Below are positions 15,235 through 23,733 of a stretch of 64,000 nucleotides of DNA, piece after piece; within the stretch, counting starts at the first letter, position 1; the number at the start of each line of letters is the position of its first letter. Origin of the DNA: Micromonospora sp. H61 (lineage in GTDB: Bacteria > Actinomycetota > Actinomycetes > Mycobacteriales > Micromonosporaceae); the NCBI RefSeq assembly GCF_018070325.1, contig NZ_JAGPXY010000029.1, positions 1-64,000 of the forward strand. The letters are read 5' to 3'. The notes under the pieces were generated by a model that made no database searches, was not told where the DNA came from, and saw nothing but the letters and a program-made list of their open reading frames with translations. The position numbers and the translations under genes were made by a program.

Positions 15235-16104
15235 TCAGGGTTGGGGTTCAGGCTGGGCCGCGTCGGGGGTGCGGGCGGCGCGGCGCAGGCCGTAGAGCGC
15301 CAGCCCGGCGGCGGCGAGCAGAGGGGCGCCGTCGCGGATCAGGCCGTCCACGCCCAACAGCCACCAGCACAGCGGCAGATCCACGGCGAGTACGGCAACC
15401 GTGACGACGACCAGCAGGCCACGCGCCCAGTCCTTGCCCCGCATCAGGAACGCGGTGCAGAACAGCACCGCGTAGCTGGCCGTGATGCCCGCACCGAACC
15501 AGAACAGCACGGCGGGCACCGCCGTCAGTCGACCATCCAGGATGGAACCCCCGGCCACCAGGGCCGGCACCAACATCAGCGGGCTGTAGGTGAAGGCCGC
15601 CACCCGGCTGGTCAACAACCAGGCACTGGACTGTGGTCGGCGTGGAGGGGTCTCCCGCCAGGAGATGCCGTCCCGGTCGATGACGAGGCGTGGACGGTGC
15701 CGGACCAGGTGCCCGGCCAACGCCGACGAGCGGTAGAGCAACCAGACCACCGCGACACAGAGCGCCGTGAGAATGGCGAAGCCGAGCAGGCCGGGCACCG
15801 GCGGCACCCCCTGCCGGGGCACGATGAGCCGGCCGACCGCGAAGATCGTGGTGACCGCGAGGATCAGCCCGAACGGGCGGGCCACCGTACGACCCCGTCG
15901 CACGTGCCCGATCAGCAGCAGGAAGCCGAACGAGCGCAGCATGGCCCAGCCGGTCCGTACGGCCAGCCCGAATCCCTGCTCCGGGGCGTACCACCAGTTG
16001 AGCAGCTCGACCACGACGGTGGCCGCCGCCGTCGTCGCCAGCAGGGTGGTGAGTACCCGGACGGCGGACGGCCGCCGGACCTGGGTCTCGGCGGCCGTCC
16101 TCAT
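15235..16104 (-). CDS. Multi-pass membrane protein of unknown function
   Basis: Unrecognised integral membrane protein of 289 residues with about seven or eight predicted hydrophobic segments (starting about residues 16, 47, 76, 104, 165, 190, 225 and 258) and short basic loops. A soluble loop in the middle (HRPRLVIDRDGISWRETPPRRP) lies between helices four and five. I chose ATG 16104, after which a short basic N-terminus leads into the first helix. It follows the PEPCK gene on the same strand by 37 bp and may be co-transcribed with it, though no metabolic link is evident. Confidence 0.72.
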   Translation of the reverse strand: MRTAAETQVRRPSAVRVLTTLLATTAAATVVVELLNWWYAPEQGFGLAVRTGWAMLRSFGFLLLIGHVRRGRTVARPFGLILAVTTIFAVGRLIVPRQGVPPVPGLLGFAILTALCVAVVWLLYRSSALAGHLVRHRPRLVIDRDGISWRETPPRRPQSSAWLLTSRVAAFTYSPLMLVPALVAGGSILDGRLTAVPAVLFWFGAGITASYAVLFCTAFLMRGKDWARGLLVVVTVAVLAVDLPLCWWLLGVDGLIRDGAPLLAAAGLALYGLRRAARTPDAAQPEPQP

Positions 16105-16141
16105 GAAATCCGATGTTGCCCGCGAAGGGCCTCGTTCACAC

Positions 16142-17986
16142 CTACCGCTGCGGCTGCGCGGCGTCCAGGCGGGCGCGCAGCGCGTCCAACTCGGCCCAGA
16201 GCACGCCGGGTAGCTTGTCACCGAACTTCTCGAACCACTCGGTGATCATCGGCAGCTCGTTACGCCACTCGTCCGGGTCGACCTTCAGCGCGATCCGAAC
16301 ATCCTCCGGGGTCATGTCCAGGCCCTCGACGTCCAGGGCGTCCGGCGCGGGGACCATGCCGACCGGCGTCTCGACCGCGTCGGCGGTGCCCTCGATCCGC
16401 TCGACGACCCACTTGAGCACCCGGGAGTTCTCCCCGAAGCCCGGCCAGAGGAACGAGCCGTCCGGGTCCTTGCGGAACCAGTTGACGTAGTAGATCTTCG
16501 GCAGCTTCGCCTCGTCGCCGTCGGCGCCCTTGCCCATCTCGATCCAGTGCCGGAAGTAGTCCCCGGCGTGGTAGCCGATGAACGGCAGCATCGCCATCGG
16601 GTCCCGCCGGACCACGCCGACGGCGCCGGACGCGGCGGCGGTGGTCTCCGAGGAGAGCGTGGCACCCATGTAGACGCCGTGCACCCAGTCGCGGGCCTCG
16701 GTCACCAGCGGGACGGTGTCCTTGCGGCGTCCGCCGAAGAGGATCGCGTCGATCGGCACGCCGTTCGGGTCGAAGTACTCGTCGGCGAGGATCGGGCACT
16801 GGGTGATCGGGGTGCAGAACCGGCTGTTCGCGTGGGAGGACAGGCTGTCGCTCTCCGGCGTCCAGTCGTTGCCCTTCCAGTCGATCAGGTGTGCCGGCGG
16901 CTCGCCCATGCCTTCCCACCAGACGTCGCCGTCATCGGTGAGGCCGACGTTGGTGAAGACGGAGTTGCCCCGGTCCAGCGTGCGCATCGCGTTGGCGTTG
17001 GTCTTCCAGTCGGTGCCGGGCGCGACGCCGAACAGGCCGTACTCGGGGTTGACGGCGTAGAGGCGACCGTCCGGGCCGAAGCGCATCCAGGCGATGTCGT
17101 CGCCGATGGTCTCGACCTTCCAGCCGGGAATCGTCGGCTCCACCATGGCGAGGTTGGTCTTGCCGCAGGCAGACGGGAACGCGCCGGCGATGTGGTAGGT
17201 CTTGCCCTCCGGCGAGGTGATCTTGAGGATCAGCATGTGCTCGGCGAGCCAGCCCTCGTCCCGGCCCATCACGCTGGCGATCCGCAGCGAGTAGCACTTC
17301 TTGCCCAGCAGCGAGTTGCCGCCGTAACCCGAGCCGTACGACCAGATCTCCCGGCTCTCCGGGAAGTGCGAGATGTACTTGGTCTCGTTGCACGGCCAGG
17401 CGACATCCTGCTGGCCGGGGGCGAGCGGGGCGCCGATCGAGTGCAGCGCGTGCACGAAATCCGCGTCGTCGCCCATTGCCTCGAGGACCCGGGCGCCCAT
17501 CCGCGTCATGATGCGCATCGAGGCGACCACGTACGGGCTGTCGGTGATCTCGACACCGAACATCGGGGACTCGGCCTCGACCGGCCCCATGACGAACGGG
17601 ATGACGTACATGGTGCGACCGCGCATGGAGCCCCGGTACAAGTCCGTCATCGTCCGCTTCATCTCGGCCGGCGCCATCCAGTTGTTGGTGGGGCCGGCGT
17701 CCGCCTCGTCGACGGAACAGATGTAGGTGCGCTCCTCGACCCGGGCGACGTCCGTCGGGTCGGTGCGCGCGTAGAACGAGTTGGGCTTCTTCTCCGGGTT
17801 GAGCCGGATCAGGGTGCCGGCCTCGACCAGCTCATCGGTGAGGCGGCGCCACTCCTCGTCGGACCCGTCCACCCAGACGACACGGTCGGGGGTGGTCAGT
17901 TCCGCGACCTCACGGACCCAGGCGAGCAGTTTCGGATGGGACGTCGGGGCCTGATCGATACCCCGCACAACAGCCGGAGCAACCAT
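16142..17986 (-). CDS. pckG: Phosphoenolpyruvate carboxykinase (GTP)
   Basis: Converts oxaloacetate and GTP to phosphoenolpyruvate, GDP and CO2, the entry step of gluconeogenesis. The protein is 614 residues, the normal length of the GTP-dependent class. Visible motifs are the kinase loop GAFPSACGKTNLAM with Cys274 and Lys276, the substrate region RGSMRGRTMYVIPFVMGP, YGSGYGGNSLLGKK, and FGGRRKDTVPLV. AAGGAG lies 9 nt before the ATG at 17986. About 90 bp upstream is a promoter, and beyond it a Crp-like palindrome, fitting catabolite control. Together with glpX it equips the cell for growth on acids or amino acids. Confidence 0.96.
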   Translation of the reverse strand: MVAPAVVRGIDQAPTSHPKLLAWVREVAELTTPDRVVWVDGSDEEWRRLTDELVEAGTLIRLNPEKKPNSFYARTDPTDVARVEERTYICSVDEADAGPTNNWMAPAEMKRTMTDLYRGSMRGRTMYVIPFVMGPVEAESPMFGVEITDSPYVVASMRIMTRMGARVLEAMGDDADFVHALHSIGAPLAPGQQDVAWPCNETKYISHFPESREIWSYGSGYGGNSLLGKKCYSLRIASVMGRDEGWLAEHMLILKITSPEGKTYHIAGAFPSACGKTNLAMVEPTIPGWKVETIGDDIAWMRFGPDGRLYAVNPEYGLFGVAPGTDWKTNANAMRTLDRGNSVFTNVGLTDDGDVWWEGMGEPPAHLIDWKGNDWTPESDSLSSHANSRFCTPITQCPILADEYFDPNGVPIDAILFGGRRKDTVPLVTEARDWVHGVYMGATLSSETTAAASGAVGVVRRDPMAMLPFIGYHAGDYFRHWIEMGKGADGDEAKLPKIYYVNWFRKDPDGSFLWPGFGENSRVLKWVVERIEGTADAVETPVGMVPAPDALDVEGLDMTPEDVRIALKVDPDEWRNELPMITEWFEKFGDKLPGVLWAELDALRARLDAAQPQR

Positions 17987-18082
17987 GACACATCTCCTTG
18001 TGGTCGACGCTGACCGATCTATGGGATGCACGAGACTCAGCGGCGCGATGCGTCGCCTTCGTGGAAACCTGGGATTGGCCTC

Positions 18083-18111
18083 AGCGTAAACCGGGCAGCC
18101 TTCCGAGTCAG
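18083..18111 (-). promoter_or_regulatory. Predicted pckG promoter
   Basis: On the minus strand CTGACT (18106-18111) and TACGCT (18083-18088) are separated by 17 bp, matching a -35/-10 pair. Transcription would start near 18076, leaving a leader of about 90 nt. Confidence 0.5.
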
Positions 18112-18121
18112 TGGGACAGGT

Positions 18122-18137
18122 TGTGAAGAACTGCACA
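18122..18137. promoter_or_regulatory. Crp-like palindrome upstream of pckG
   Basis: TGTGA-AGAACT-GCACA matches TGTGA-N6-TCACA at nine of ten positions and extends to TTGTG...CACAA. Its centre is about 53 bp upstream of the predicted pckG start site, a plausible activator position. Confidence 0.55.
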
Positions 18138-18414
18138 AGCTACGGCATCGCTGCGGCATCACGAGCTGATACCCGCTTTCCCGCGCAGTTTCACGCAAAT
18201 CTTGTTGTGCACCCCGGCGGACGCTTGTTGCGGTCGGGCCGTGGACCTGCCCCCGCCGACCGGTGCGGTGATTCCCGTTCCGCGGCGGCTCAGTCCTCCC
18301 AATTGGCTACGCTCTGTGCGGTGGTCACGTACGCGGCGCTGGGCCCCTCCGGGAGACCACGCCCGCTTGCCGTTGCTACCCCTCTGACTGGACGGCAGCC
18401 GGTAGGCTCCCTCC

Positions 18415-18963
18415 GTGGCCGCCACGATGACCGGGGAACAACCGGGTCCCCGGCAGACCCGACGGGGTCTCGTCGGCTTACTCCTCGACCGCTTCGGTCA
18501 CCTCATCCACGAGATGGGCAAGTTCGCCACAGTGGGTGGTTTCGCCTTCCTCGTCGACTTCGCGCTCTTCAACTACCTGACGAGCAAGTACGGCGTCGAA
18601 GAGCTGACGGCGAAGACGATCTCCACGGTGATCGCGGCGTCCGTCGCCTTCGTGGGCAACCGGTTCTGGACGTGGCGGCACCGACAGCGCAACAACGCGG
18701 CCCGCGAGTACGCGCTCTTCTTCTTCTTCAACGCTGTCGGTCTCGGCATCACTGTGGCCTGCCTCGCGCTCAGCCGCTACGGGCTCGGAGCCATCTGGCC
18801 GGCCGTGTTCCAGACGCGCCTGGCGGACAATCTCGCCAGCTACATCGTCGGCACGGGGTTCGCCACGCTGTTTCGATTCTGGTCGTACCGGCGGTTCGTC
18901 TTCGTCGAAGCGGGAACCCCGACCCTTCCGCAGGTGAATCCCGACCGAGACCACGGGGCGTGA
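18415..18963 (+). CDS. GtrA family membrane protein (first of two)
   Basis: GtrA-like protein of 182 residues with four predicted membrane segments (starting about 38, 73, 100 and 140). GtrA proteins are thought to flip or assist transfer of polyprenyl-linked sugars used in wall or glycan modification. Family marks are FATVGGFAFLVDFALFNYL, SFVGNRFWTWRHR-like VAFVGNRFWTW, and the C-terminal FRFWSYRRFVF. The GTG start is preceded after 6 nt by TAGGCT (18403-18408), so the message is probably leaderless. A second GtrA gene with its own promoter follows after 63 bp. No glycosyltransferase partner is next to it. Confidence 0.88.
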   Translation: MAATMTGEQPGPRQTRRGLVGLLLDRFGHLIHEMGKFATVGGFAFLVDFALFNYLTSKYGVEELTAKTISTVIAASVAFVGNRFWTWRHRQRNNAAREYALFFFFNAVGLGITVACLALSRYGLGAIWPAVFQTRLADNLASYIVGTGFATLFRFWSYRRFVFVEAGTPTLPQVNPDRDHGA

Positions 18964-19026
18964 CCTGCCGCCCACCTCGTTCGGCCGGTGATCGCCGGCC
19001 GCACCGACTGCCCTAAGGTGTTTCGC

Positions 19027-19734
19027 ATGCGTCTTGTCCGCCTGCTGCCTGAGCGCTGGCAGAAGTTCATCCACGAGGCGCTCAAGTTCGGCATCGTCGG
19101 CGGCATCAACACCGTCATCAATTACGCGGTGTTCAATGCCCTTGCACTGACCGTTTTCGTCAATGGTCAGTTGAAGGCGACAGTGATCGCGACGATCGTC
19201 GCCACCATCACGTCGTACCTCATGAATCGGCACTGGACGTACAGCGATCGCCCGAAATCGGCGCTTCGCAGGGAATATCTCCTTTTCTTCCTTTTCAACG
19301 GCGCTGGCCTGCTCATTGAGCTGGGGGCCGTGGCGGCGGCCAAGTACGGTCTCGGCGTAAACGGGCTGCTGGCGCTGAATCTGGCCAAGACCGTCGGCGT
19401 CATGCTGGCCACGCTGTTCCGGTTCTGGTCGTACCGCACCTTCGTCTTCCAACCCGTCGCACCGGCCGAGGACGAGGCCACGAAGCCCGACTCCACCTGG
19501 CACGGCATTCCGCGCGACGAGTGGGACACCATGGCGGAGATGGACCCGGTCGCCGAGTTGGCGGAATCGGTGTCCGAACTGGAGGAGGCGGAGTCCGCGC
19601 ACCGCCTCGACTCCCCGGCCGGCGCACCGACTCAGGGCCGGCTCCCGCGGTTGAGCGTCAGCCCCGCCGTCGACCTGGACGCGGAACTCGCCGCGGAGCT
19701 GCACGTCAGCACCCGTCGCGCGCCCCGCCGGTGA
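19027..19734 (+). CDS. GtrA family membrane protein with long acidic tail (second of two)
   Basis: Paralogue of the preceding gene, 235 residues. The four-helix GtrA core is at about 15-140 (KFGIVGGINTVINYAVF, TSYLMNRHWTYSDR, FRFWSYRTFVF). A C-terminal cytoplasmic tail of about 90 residues follows, rich in Glu, Asp, Ala and Pro (ELAESVSELEEAESAHRL), which the first copy lacks. I chose ATG 19027 because TAAGGT (19014-19019) lies 7 nt upstream. Its stop overlaps the start of the MaoC-like gene (GTGA). The acidic tail is unusual for this family and may recruit a partner. Confidence 0.87.
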   Translation: MRLVRLLPERWQKFIHEALKFGIVGGINTVINYAVFNALALTVFVNGQLKATVIATIVATITSYLMNRHWTYSDRPKSALRREYLLFFLFNGAGLLIELGAVAAAKYGLGVNGLLALNLAKTVGVMLATLFRFWSYRTFVFQPVAPAEDEATKPDSTWHGIPRDEWDTMAEMDPVAELAESVSELEEAESAHRLDSPAGAPTQGRLPRLSVSPAVDLDAELAAELHVSTRRAPRR

Positions 19735-20423
19735 CGACACCCGACGCCCGCTCCGGCACGGGGCGCCCGGCCGAGCTGTTCTTCGAGGATCTCGTCCCGG
19801 GGCTTACCGTCGACCTCGGCGTGGTCACCGTGGACGCCGACGAGATGGTCGCCTTCGCCCGACGCTTCGACCCGCAGTGGTACCACGTCGACCCCGACCT
19901 GGCCGCCGCGAGCCGGCACGGTGGTCTGATCGCCAGCGGCTTCTACACGGTCAGCCTGTTCATGCGCGCGTACGTCGACCACCTGCTGTCCCGGGCCGCG
20001 GCTGACGCCTCCCCCGGCCTGGAGGAGCTGCGCTGGCTCGCCCCGGTGCGGGCCGGCGACCGGCTCGCCGTCCGGGTCGACGTGATGGGCGCCCGGCCGT
20101 CGACCGCCCGCCCCGGGCTCGGCACCGTCAGCCTCACCGGCACCATGCTGCGCCTCGGCCCGGACGACCGGCCCGAGCAGGAGGTGCTGCGGACCCGCTT
20201 CCGTGGCTGGTTCGCCGTGCGACCGGTCGAGGCCGACCCCGCCGAGGTCGAGGCCGAGGCCACCGAAGCCGCCCCGACCGACGCTGACCAGCCCGACGCT
20301 GACCGGCGCGGGGTTGACCAGCCCGACGGCGGCCCGACCGCAGCGGACCCGTCCACCGTCGGGCCGTCCGACGGCGACCCGACGCAGAGCAGCGGCTCAC
20401 CCGAGGCCCGACGACCCGACTGA
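19731..20423 (+). CDS. MaoC-like hydratase with disordered C-terminal tail
   Basis: Hot-dog-fold protein of 230 residues. The MaoC-like domain covers about residues 10-165, with the active-site type sequence ARRFDPQWYHVDPDLA and HGGLIASGFYTVSLFMR. Such enzymes hydrate enoyl-CoA esters, here of unknown chain. After the domain comes a tail of about 65 residues almost free of hydrophobic residues, made of loosely repeated Asp-Pro, Asp-Gln-Pro and Gly-Asp units, probably disordered. The GTG start overlaps the GtrA stop by four bases, so the pair is translationally coupled, an odd functional pairing. A hairpin follows its stop. Confidence 0.82.
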   Translation: MTTPDARSGTGRPAELFFEDLVPGLTVDLGVVTVDADEMVAFARRFDPQWYHVDPDLAAASRHGGLIASGFYTVSLFMRAYVDHLLSRAAADASPGLEELRWLAPVRAGDRLAVRVDVMGARPSTARPGLGTVSLTGTMLRLGPDDRPEQEVLRTRFRGWFAVRPVEADPAEVEAEATEAAPTDADQPDADRRGVDQPDGGPTAADPSTVGPSDGDPTQSSGSPEARRPD

Positions 20424-20454
20424 CCCGCCCCCGACAGTGCGGCAGGGGCGGGTC
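20422..20454. terminator. Bidirectional hairpin between the MaoC-like and PH-domain genes
   Basis: Perfect 10-bp arms GACCCGCCCC/GGGGCGGGTC with a 13-base loop, starting at the last bases of the MaoC-like stop codon, between convergent genes. Confidence 0.7.
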
Positions 20455-20467
20455 CCAACCGGCCGGT

Positions 20468-21040
20468 TCAGGTGGTGGTGTCGCGCAACGGCTTGCCGTC
20501 CTGCATGTCGGCGAGCATGTCGCGCATCTCGCCATCGCCCAGCGAGTGCTTGTCGTGCTGTGCCTCGACCAGCTCGTACAGGGTGGTCTGCACCTTCCCG
20601 ACGTCCGGCACGTCGGCGAGCACCGACTGGCCGCGCTCACCGGCCGACTCGATGGTGAGCGTCCCGCAGCCGAGCAGACGCTCGACGAAACGCTGGTTCA
20701 TCGAGTGGTCGTTGACCCGGGCGAGCGGAAGGTCCCGCCGGTCCCGGGAGAACACACCCTGCTGAAGCAGGACTCGCTCGTTCGTGAACAGGTAGTGGGT
20801 GGTGCGCCAGACCAGGAACGGCCACAGGCCGAGCCAGAGCACCGCGACCAGGGCGATCGCCCCGATCACGGCCAGCGCGATCGAACCGCCACCACTCTCG
20901 GGCAACAGGAGCACGCCGACCACCACCGCGGCGATGGCCAGCACCAGCACCGCGATCGGCCGGATCAACGCCTTCCAGTGCGGATGCAGGTGCAGCACGA
21001 CGTGCTCGTCCTCGGTGAGCACGTCTTCAGGAAACGCCAC
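20468..21040 (-). CDS. PH-domain (bPH2/YdbS-like) membrane protein
   Basis: Membrane protein of 190 residues. Two membrane segments lie at about 27-45 and 55-78, followed by a bacterial PH domain (about 80-150) with TTHYLFTNERVLLQQGVFSRDRRDLPLARVNDH. A C-terminal helical tail rich in charged residues ends the protein. Proteins of this type are common in actinobacteria and of unknown role, perhaps stress or envelope related. I chose GTG 21040 because GGAGG lies 5 nt upstream. The TTG 12 bases earlier overlaps that site and is unlikely to be the start. Confidence 0.82.
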   Translation of the reverse strand: MAFPEDVLTEDEHVVLHLHPHWKALIRPIAVLVLAIAAVVVGVLLLPESGGGSIALAVIGAIALVAVLWLGLWPFLVWRTTHYLFTNERVLLQQGVFSRDRRDLPLARVNDHSMNQRFVERLLGCGTLTIESAGERGQSVLADVPDVGKVQTTLYELVEAQHDKHSLGDGEMRDMLADMQDGKPLRDTTT

Positions 21041-21147
21041 GGGAACCTCCAACGCGATTTTCTAGACGCGCAGACGGTAAACCCCCCAAGCCCCACCACA
21101 ACATCCGCCGCGCGGGCCCACTCGGCTCTTCGTGATCTTGCCGGTCC

Positions 21148-22023
21148 TCAGCGGAGGTGCAGGACGTCGCCGGCGGCCAGGGTTCGGGTGCCGGCTGACG
21201 TGGTGACCATCAGTTGGCCGTCCGGGTCCACTCCGGTGGCGGTGCCGGTCAGGGATTCACCGTTGGGGAGCAGGACGCGTACCTCGCGGCCGATCGTCGC
21301 GCAGGCCGCCAGGTAGGCGTCGCGCAGGCCGCTGGCCACCGCGTCGCCGCCCGCCGACCGCCAACGGTCGTACCAGTCGGCGACCGCCCGCAGCAGCGCC
21401 CGCAGCAGCGGATCCCGATCGGTGGCCACAGCGCCGGCCAACTGGAGCGAGGTGGCCGGCAGCCCGGTCGGATTCACCGGCAGCTCGTCGGCGCGCAACG
21501 TCACGTTGAGCCCGATGCCCAGCACGATCGCCGGCGGTTGGTCCGGCGCCCGTCCGGGCACCGCCTCGGCCAGCACGCCCGCGCACTTCGCGTCGTCGAT
21601 CAGCAGGTCGTTCGGCCACTTGAGGGTGGCTTCCAGCTCGGCCAGCCGGGCCACCGCCTCGACCAGCGCCACGCCGGCCAGCAACGGCAGCCACCCGTAC
21701 CCAGTGGGTGTCGCCGGCAGCCAGCCGCGGTCCGGTACGGCCTCGCCCGGCCGCAGCAGGACGCTCGTCGCGATGCCGGCCCGCGCCGGCGACTGCCAGA
21801 CCCGACCGCGCCGACCACGCCCTTCGGTCTGCCGCTCGGCGACCACGACCAGGCCCTCAGGCTCGTCGGCCCGGGCGGCCTCGGCCACGTCGGCGTTGGT
21901 GGAGCCCGTCTCGGCACGCAGCTCCAGCCGGGCCCACGGCCCGTTCGGCGCTGTCAACGCGCGGCGCAGCCGGGCCGCCGACAGCGGCGGCCGGTCCAGA
22001 TCGGTGTACGGGGAGCCCGACAT
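21148..22023 (-). CDS. birA: Biotin-[acetyl-CoA-carboxylase] ligase, class I
   Basis: Attaches biotin to the carrier lysine of acyl-CoA carboxylase, the substrate being encoded by accA at 38389. The protein is 291 residues. The biotinyl-AMP site GRGRRGRVWQSP is near residue 70, KWPNDLLIDDAKCAGVLAE near residue 140, and a C-terminal SH3-like cap follows. There is no N-terminal winged helix, so it is not a repressor. The ATG is preceded after 6 nt by TAGGCT, predicting a leaderless message. It is divergent from accD with only 84 bp between the two start codons, a sensible pairing of ligase and carboxylase. Confidence 0.94.
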   Translation of the reverse strand: MSGSPYTDLDRPPLSAARLRRALTAPNGPWARLELRAETGSTNADVAEAARADEPEGLVVVAERQTEGRGRRGRVWQSPARAGIATSVLLRPGEAVPDRGWLPATPTGYGWLPLLAGVALVEAVARLAELEATLKWPNDLLIDDAKCAGVLAEAVPGRAPDQPPAIVLGIGLNVTLRADELPVNPTGLPATSLQLAGAVATDRDPLLRALLRAVADWYDRWRSAGGDAVASGLRDAYLAACATIGREVRVLLPNGESLTGTATGVDPDGQLMVTTSAGTRTLAAGDVLHLR

Positions 22024-22107
22024 TCCGCCAGCCTACGGCGGTGCTCCGGTCGACACTGAGGCGTACTGCACAGCGGCACCCACCTGAACCATCGTTATAT
22101 TCCCTGG
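22024..22107. promoter_or_regulatory. Divergent birA/accD promoter region
   Basis: Minus-strand TAGGCT (22030-22035) lies 6 nt before the birA ATG. Plus-strand TATATT (22096-22101) lies 6 nt before the accD GTG. Both messages are predicted to be leaderless. Confidence 0.6.
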
Positions 22108-23691
22108 GTGACTACCGAGACCGGGACCAACATGCACAGCACCGCGGGCAAGCTGGCGGACCTGGAGCGCCGGGTCGACGAGGCGGTGCACGCCGGGTCG
22201 GCCCGCGCCGTGGAGAAGCAGCACGCGCGCGGCAAGAAGACCGCCCGCGAGCGGATCGAGATGCTGCTCGACGAGGGCTCCTTCGTCGAACTCGACGAGC
22301 TGGCCCGGCACCGGTCCACGGCCTTCGGGCTGGAGCGGAACCGCCCGTACGGCGACGGTGTGGTCACCGGCTACGGCACGGTGGACGGCCGGCAGGTGTG
22401 CGTCTTCGCGCAGGACTTCACTGTCTTCGGTGGCTCGCTCGGCGAGGTCTTCGGCGAGAAGATCGTCAAGGTGATGGACCTGGCCATGAAGATCGGCTGC
22501 CCGGTGGTCGGCATCAACGACTCCGGCGGCGCGCGCATCCAGGAGGGCGTCGTCTCGCTCGGCCTCTACGGCGAGATCTTCTTCCGCAACGTGCGGGCCT
22601 CCGGCGTCATCCCGCAGATCTCACTGGTGATGGGCCCGTGCGCCGGCGGCGCGGTCTACTCCCCGGCGGTCACCGACTTCACAGTGATGGTCGACCAGAC
22701 CTCGCACATGTTCATCACCGGCCCCGACGTGATCAAGACGGTGACGGGCGAGGACGTCGGCATGGAGGAGCTGGGCGGCGCGCGTACGCACAACTCCCGC
22801 AGCGGCAACGCGCACTACCTCGCCAGTGACGAGGAGGACGCTGTCGACTACGTCAAGGCGCTGCTGTCGTACCTGCCGTCGAACAACCTCGACGAGCCGG
22901 TCGTCGTCGACGCCCCCGCCGAGCTGGCGATCAGCGACGAGGACCGGGAGTTGGACACCCTGATCCCGGACTCGGCGAACCAGCCGTACGACATGCACAC
23001 AGTCCTCGAGCACGTCCTCGACGACGGGGAGTTCCTGGAGGTCCAGCCGCTCTACGCGCAGAACATCGTGGTCGGCTACGGCCGGGTCGAGGGGCGACCG
23101 GTCGGTGTGGTGGCCAACCAGCCGATGCACTTCGCCGGCACCCTGGACATCGCCGCCTCGGAGAAGGCCGCCCGCTTCGTTCGCACCTGCGACGCGTTCA
23201 ACATCCCGGTGCTGACCTTCGTGGACGTGCCCGGCTTCCTGCCCGGCACCGGTCAGGAGTGGGACGGCATCATCCGCCGGGGCGCGAAGCTCATCTACGC
23301 GTACGCCGAGGCGACCGTCCCCAAGGTCACCGTGATCACCCGCAAGGCGTACGGCGGGGCGTACGACGTGATGGGCTCCAAGCACCTCGGCGCGGACCTG
23401 AACTTCGCCTGGCCGACCGCGCAGATCGCGGTGATGGGTGCGCAGGGCGCTGTGAACATCCTCTACCGCTCCGAGCTGGCCGGCGCCGAGGACCCCGCGG
23501 CGGTCCGGGCCGAGAAGATCGCCGAGTACGAGGACACCCTGGCCAACCCGTACGTGGCCGCCGAGCGCGGGTACATCGACTCGGTGATCGCTCCGCACGA
23601 GACGCGCACCCAGATCGTCCGGGCGCTGCGCGTCCTGCGGACCAAGCGGGAGACCCTGCCGCCCAAGAAGCACGGCAACATCCCGCTCTGA
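22108..23691 (+). CDS. accD: Acyl-CoA carboxylase carboxyltransferase (beta) subunit, propionyl-CoA type
   Basis: Transfers the carboxyl group from biotin to acyl-CoA, most likely propionyl-CoA to give methylmalonyl-CoA. The 527-residue protein has the two crotonase-like halves. Oxyanion motifs are INDSGGARIQEGV with MGPCAGGAVYSPA in the N-half, and VDVPGFLPGTGQEW with TRKAYGGAYDVMGSKH in the C-half. The end KKHGNIPL is typical. The GTG start has TATATT 6 nt upstream. Partner subunits are accE (31001) and the biotinylated accA (38389), separated from it here by inserted genes. Substrate choice between acetyl- and propionyl-CoA cannot be fixed by eye. Confidence 0.94.
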   Translation: MTTETGTNMHSTAGKLADLERRVDEAVHAGSARAVEKQHARGKKTARERIEMLLDEGSFVELDELARHRSTAFGLERNRPYGDGVVTGYGTVDGRQVCVFAQDFTVFGGSLGEVFGEKIVKVMDLAMKIGCPVVGINDSGGARIQEGVVSLGLYGEIFFRNVRASGVIPQISLVMGPCAGGAVYSPAVTDFTVMVDQTSHMFITGPDVIKTVTGEDVGMEELGGARTHNSRSGNAHYLASDEEDAVDYVKALLSYLPSNNLDEPVVVDAPAELAISDEDRELDTLIPDSANQPYDMHTVLEHVLDDGEFLEVQPLYAQNIVVGYGRVEGRPVGVVANQPMHFAGTLDIAASEKAARFVRTCDAFNIPVLTFVDVPGFLPGTGQEWDGIIRRGAKLIYAYAEATVPKVTVITRKAYGGAYDVMGSKHLGADLNFAWPTAQIAVMGAQGAVNILYRSELAGAEDPAAVRAEKIAEYEDTLANPYVAAERGYIDSVIAPHETRTQIVRALRVLRTKRETLPPKKHGNIPL

Positions 23692-23701
23692 TCTCGCCGC
23701 C

Positions 23702-23733
23702 GCCTGCTGACCCCGAGCCGGGGGTCAGCAGGC
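23702..23733. terminator. Bidirectional hairpin terminator after accD
   Basis: Perfect 13-bp stem GCCTGCTGACCCC/GGGGTCAGCAGGC with a six-base loop between convergent genes. It overlaps the stop codon of the opposing gene. Confidence 0.8.

Larger units (their letters stand above)
17987..18414. other. Regulatory region between pckG and the first GtrA gene
   Basis: The left 125 bases hold the pckG leader and promoter, followed by a Crp-like palindrome. The right end (18403-18408) is the -10 box of the GtrA gene. The middle (about 18140-18300) shows no coding frame I trust. A second -10-like TACGCT at 18308 precedes a frame that overlaps GtrA and was rejected as a gene, but it could be an extra promoter. 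Confidence 0.55.

Noticed and set aside
16547..18013. 488-residue reading frame antisense to pckG
   Set aside because: Shadow frame; pckG on the other strand has all catalytic motifs over the whole length.
18308..19016. A -10-like TACGCT 7 nt before GTG 18321, suggesting another leaderless gene
   Set aside because: The frame runs through the GtrA gene in another phase and encodes Arg/Pro-rich sequence. The box may at most be a second promoter.
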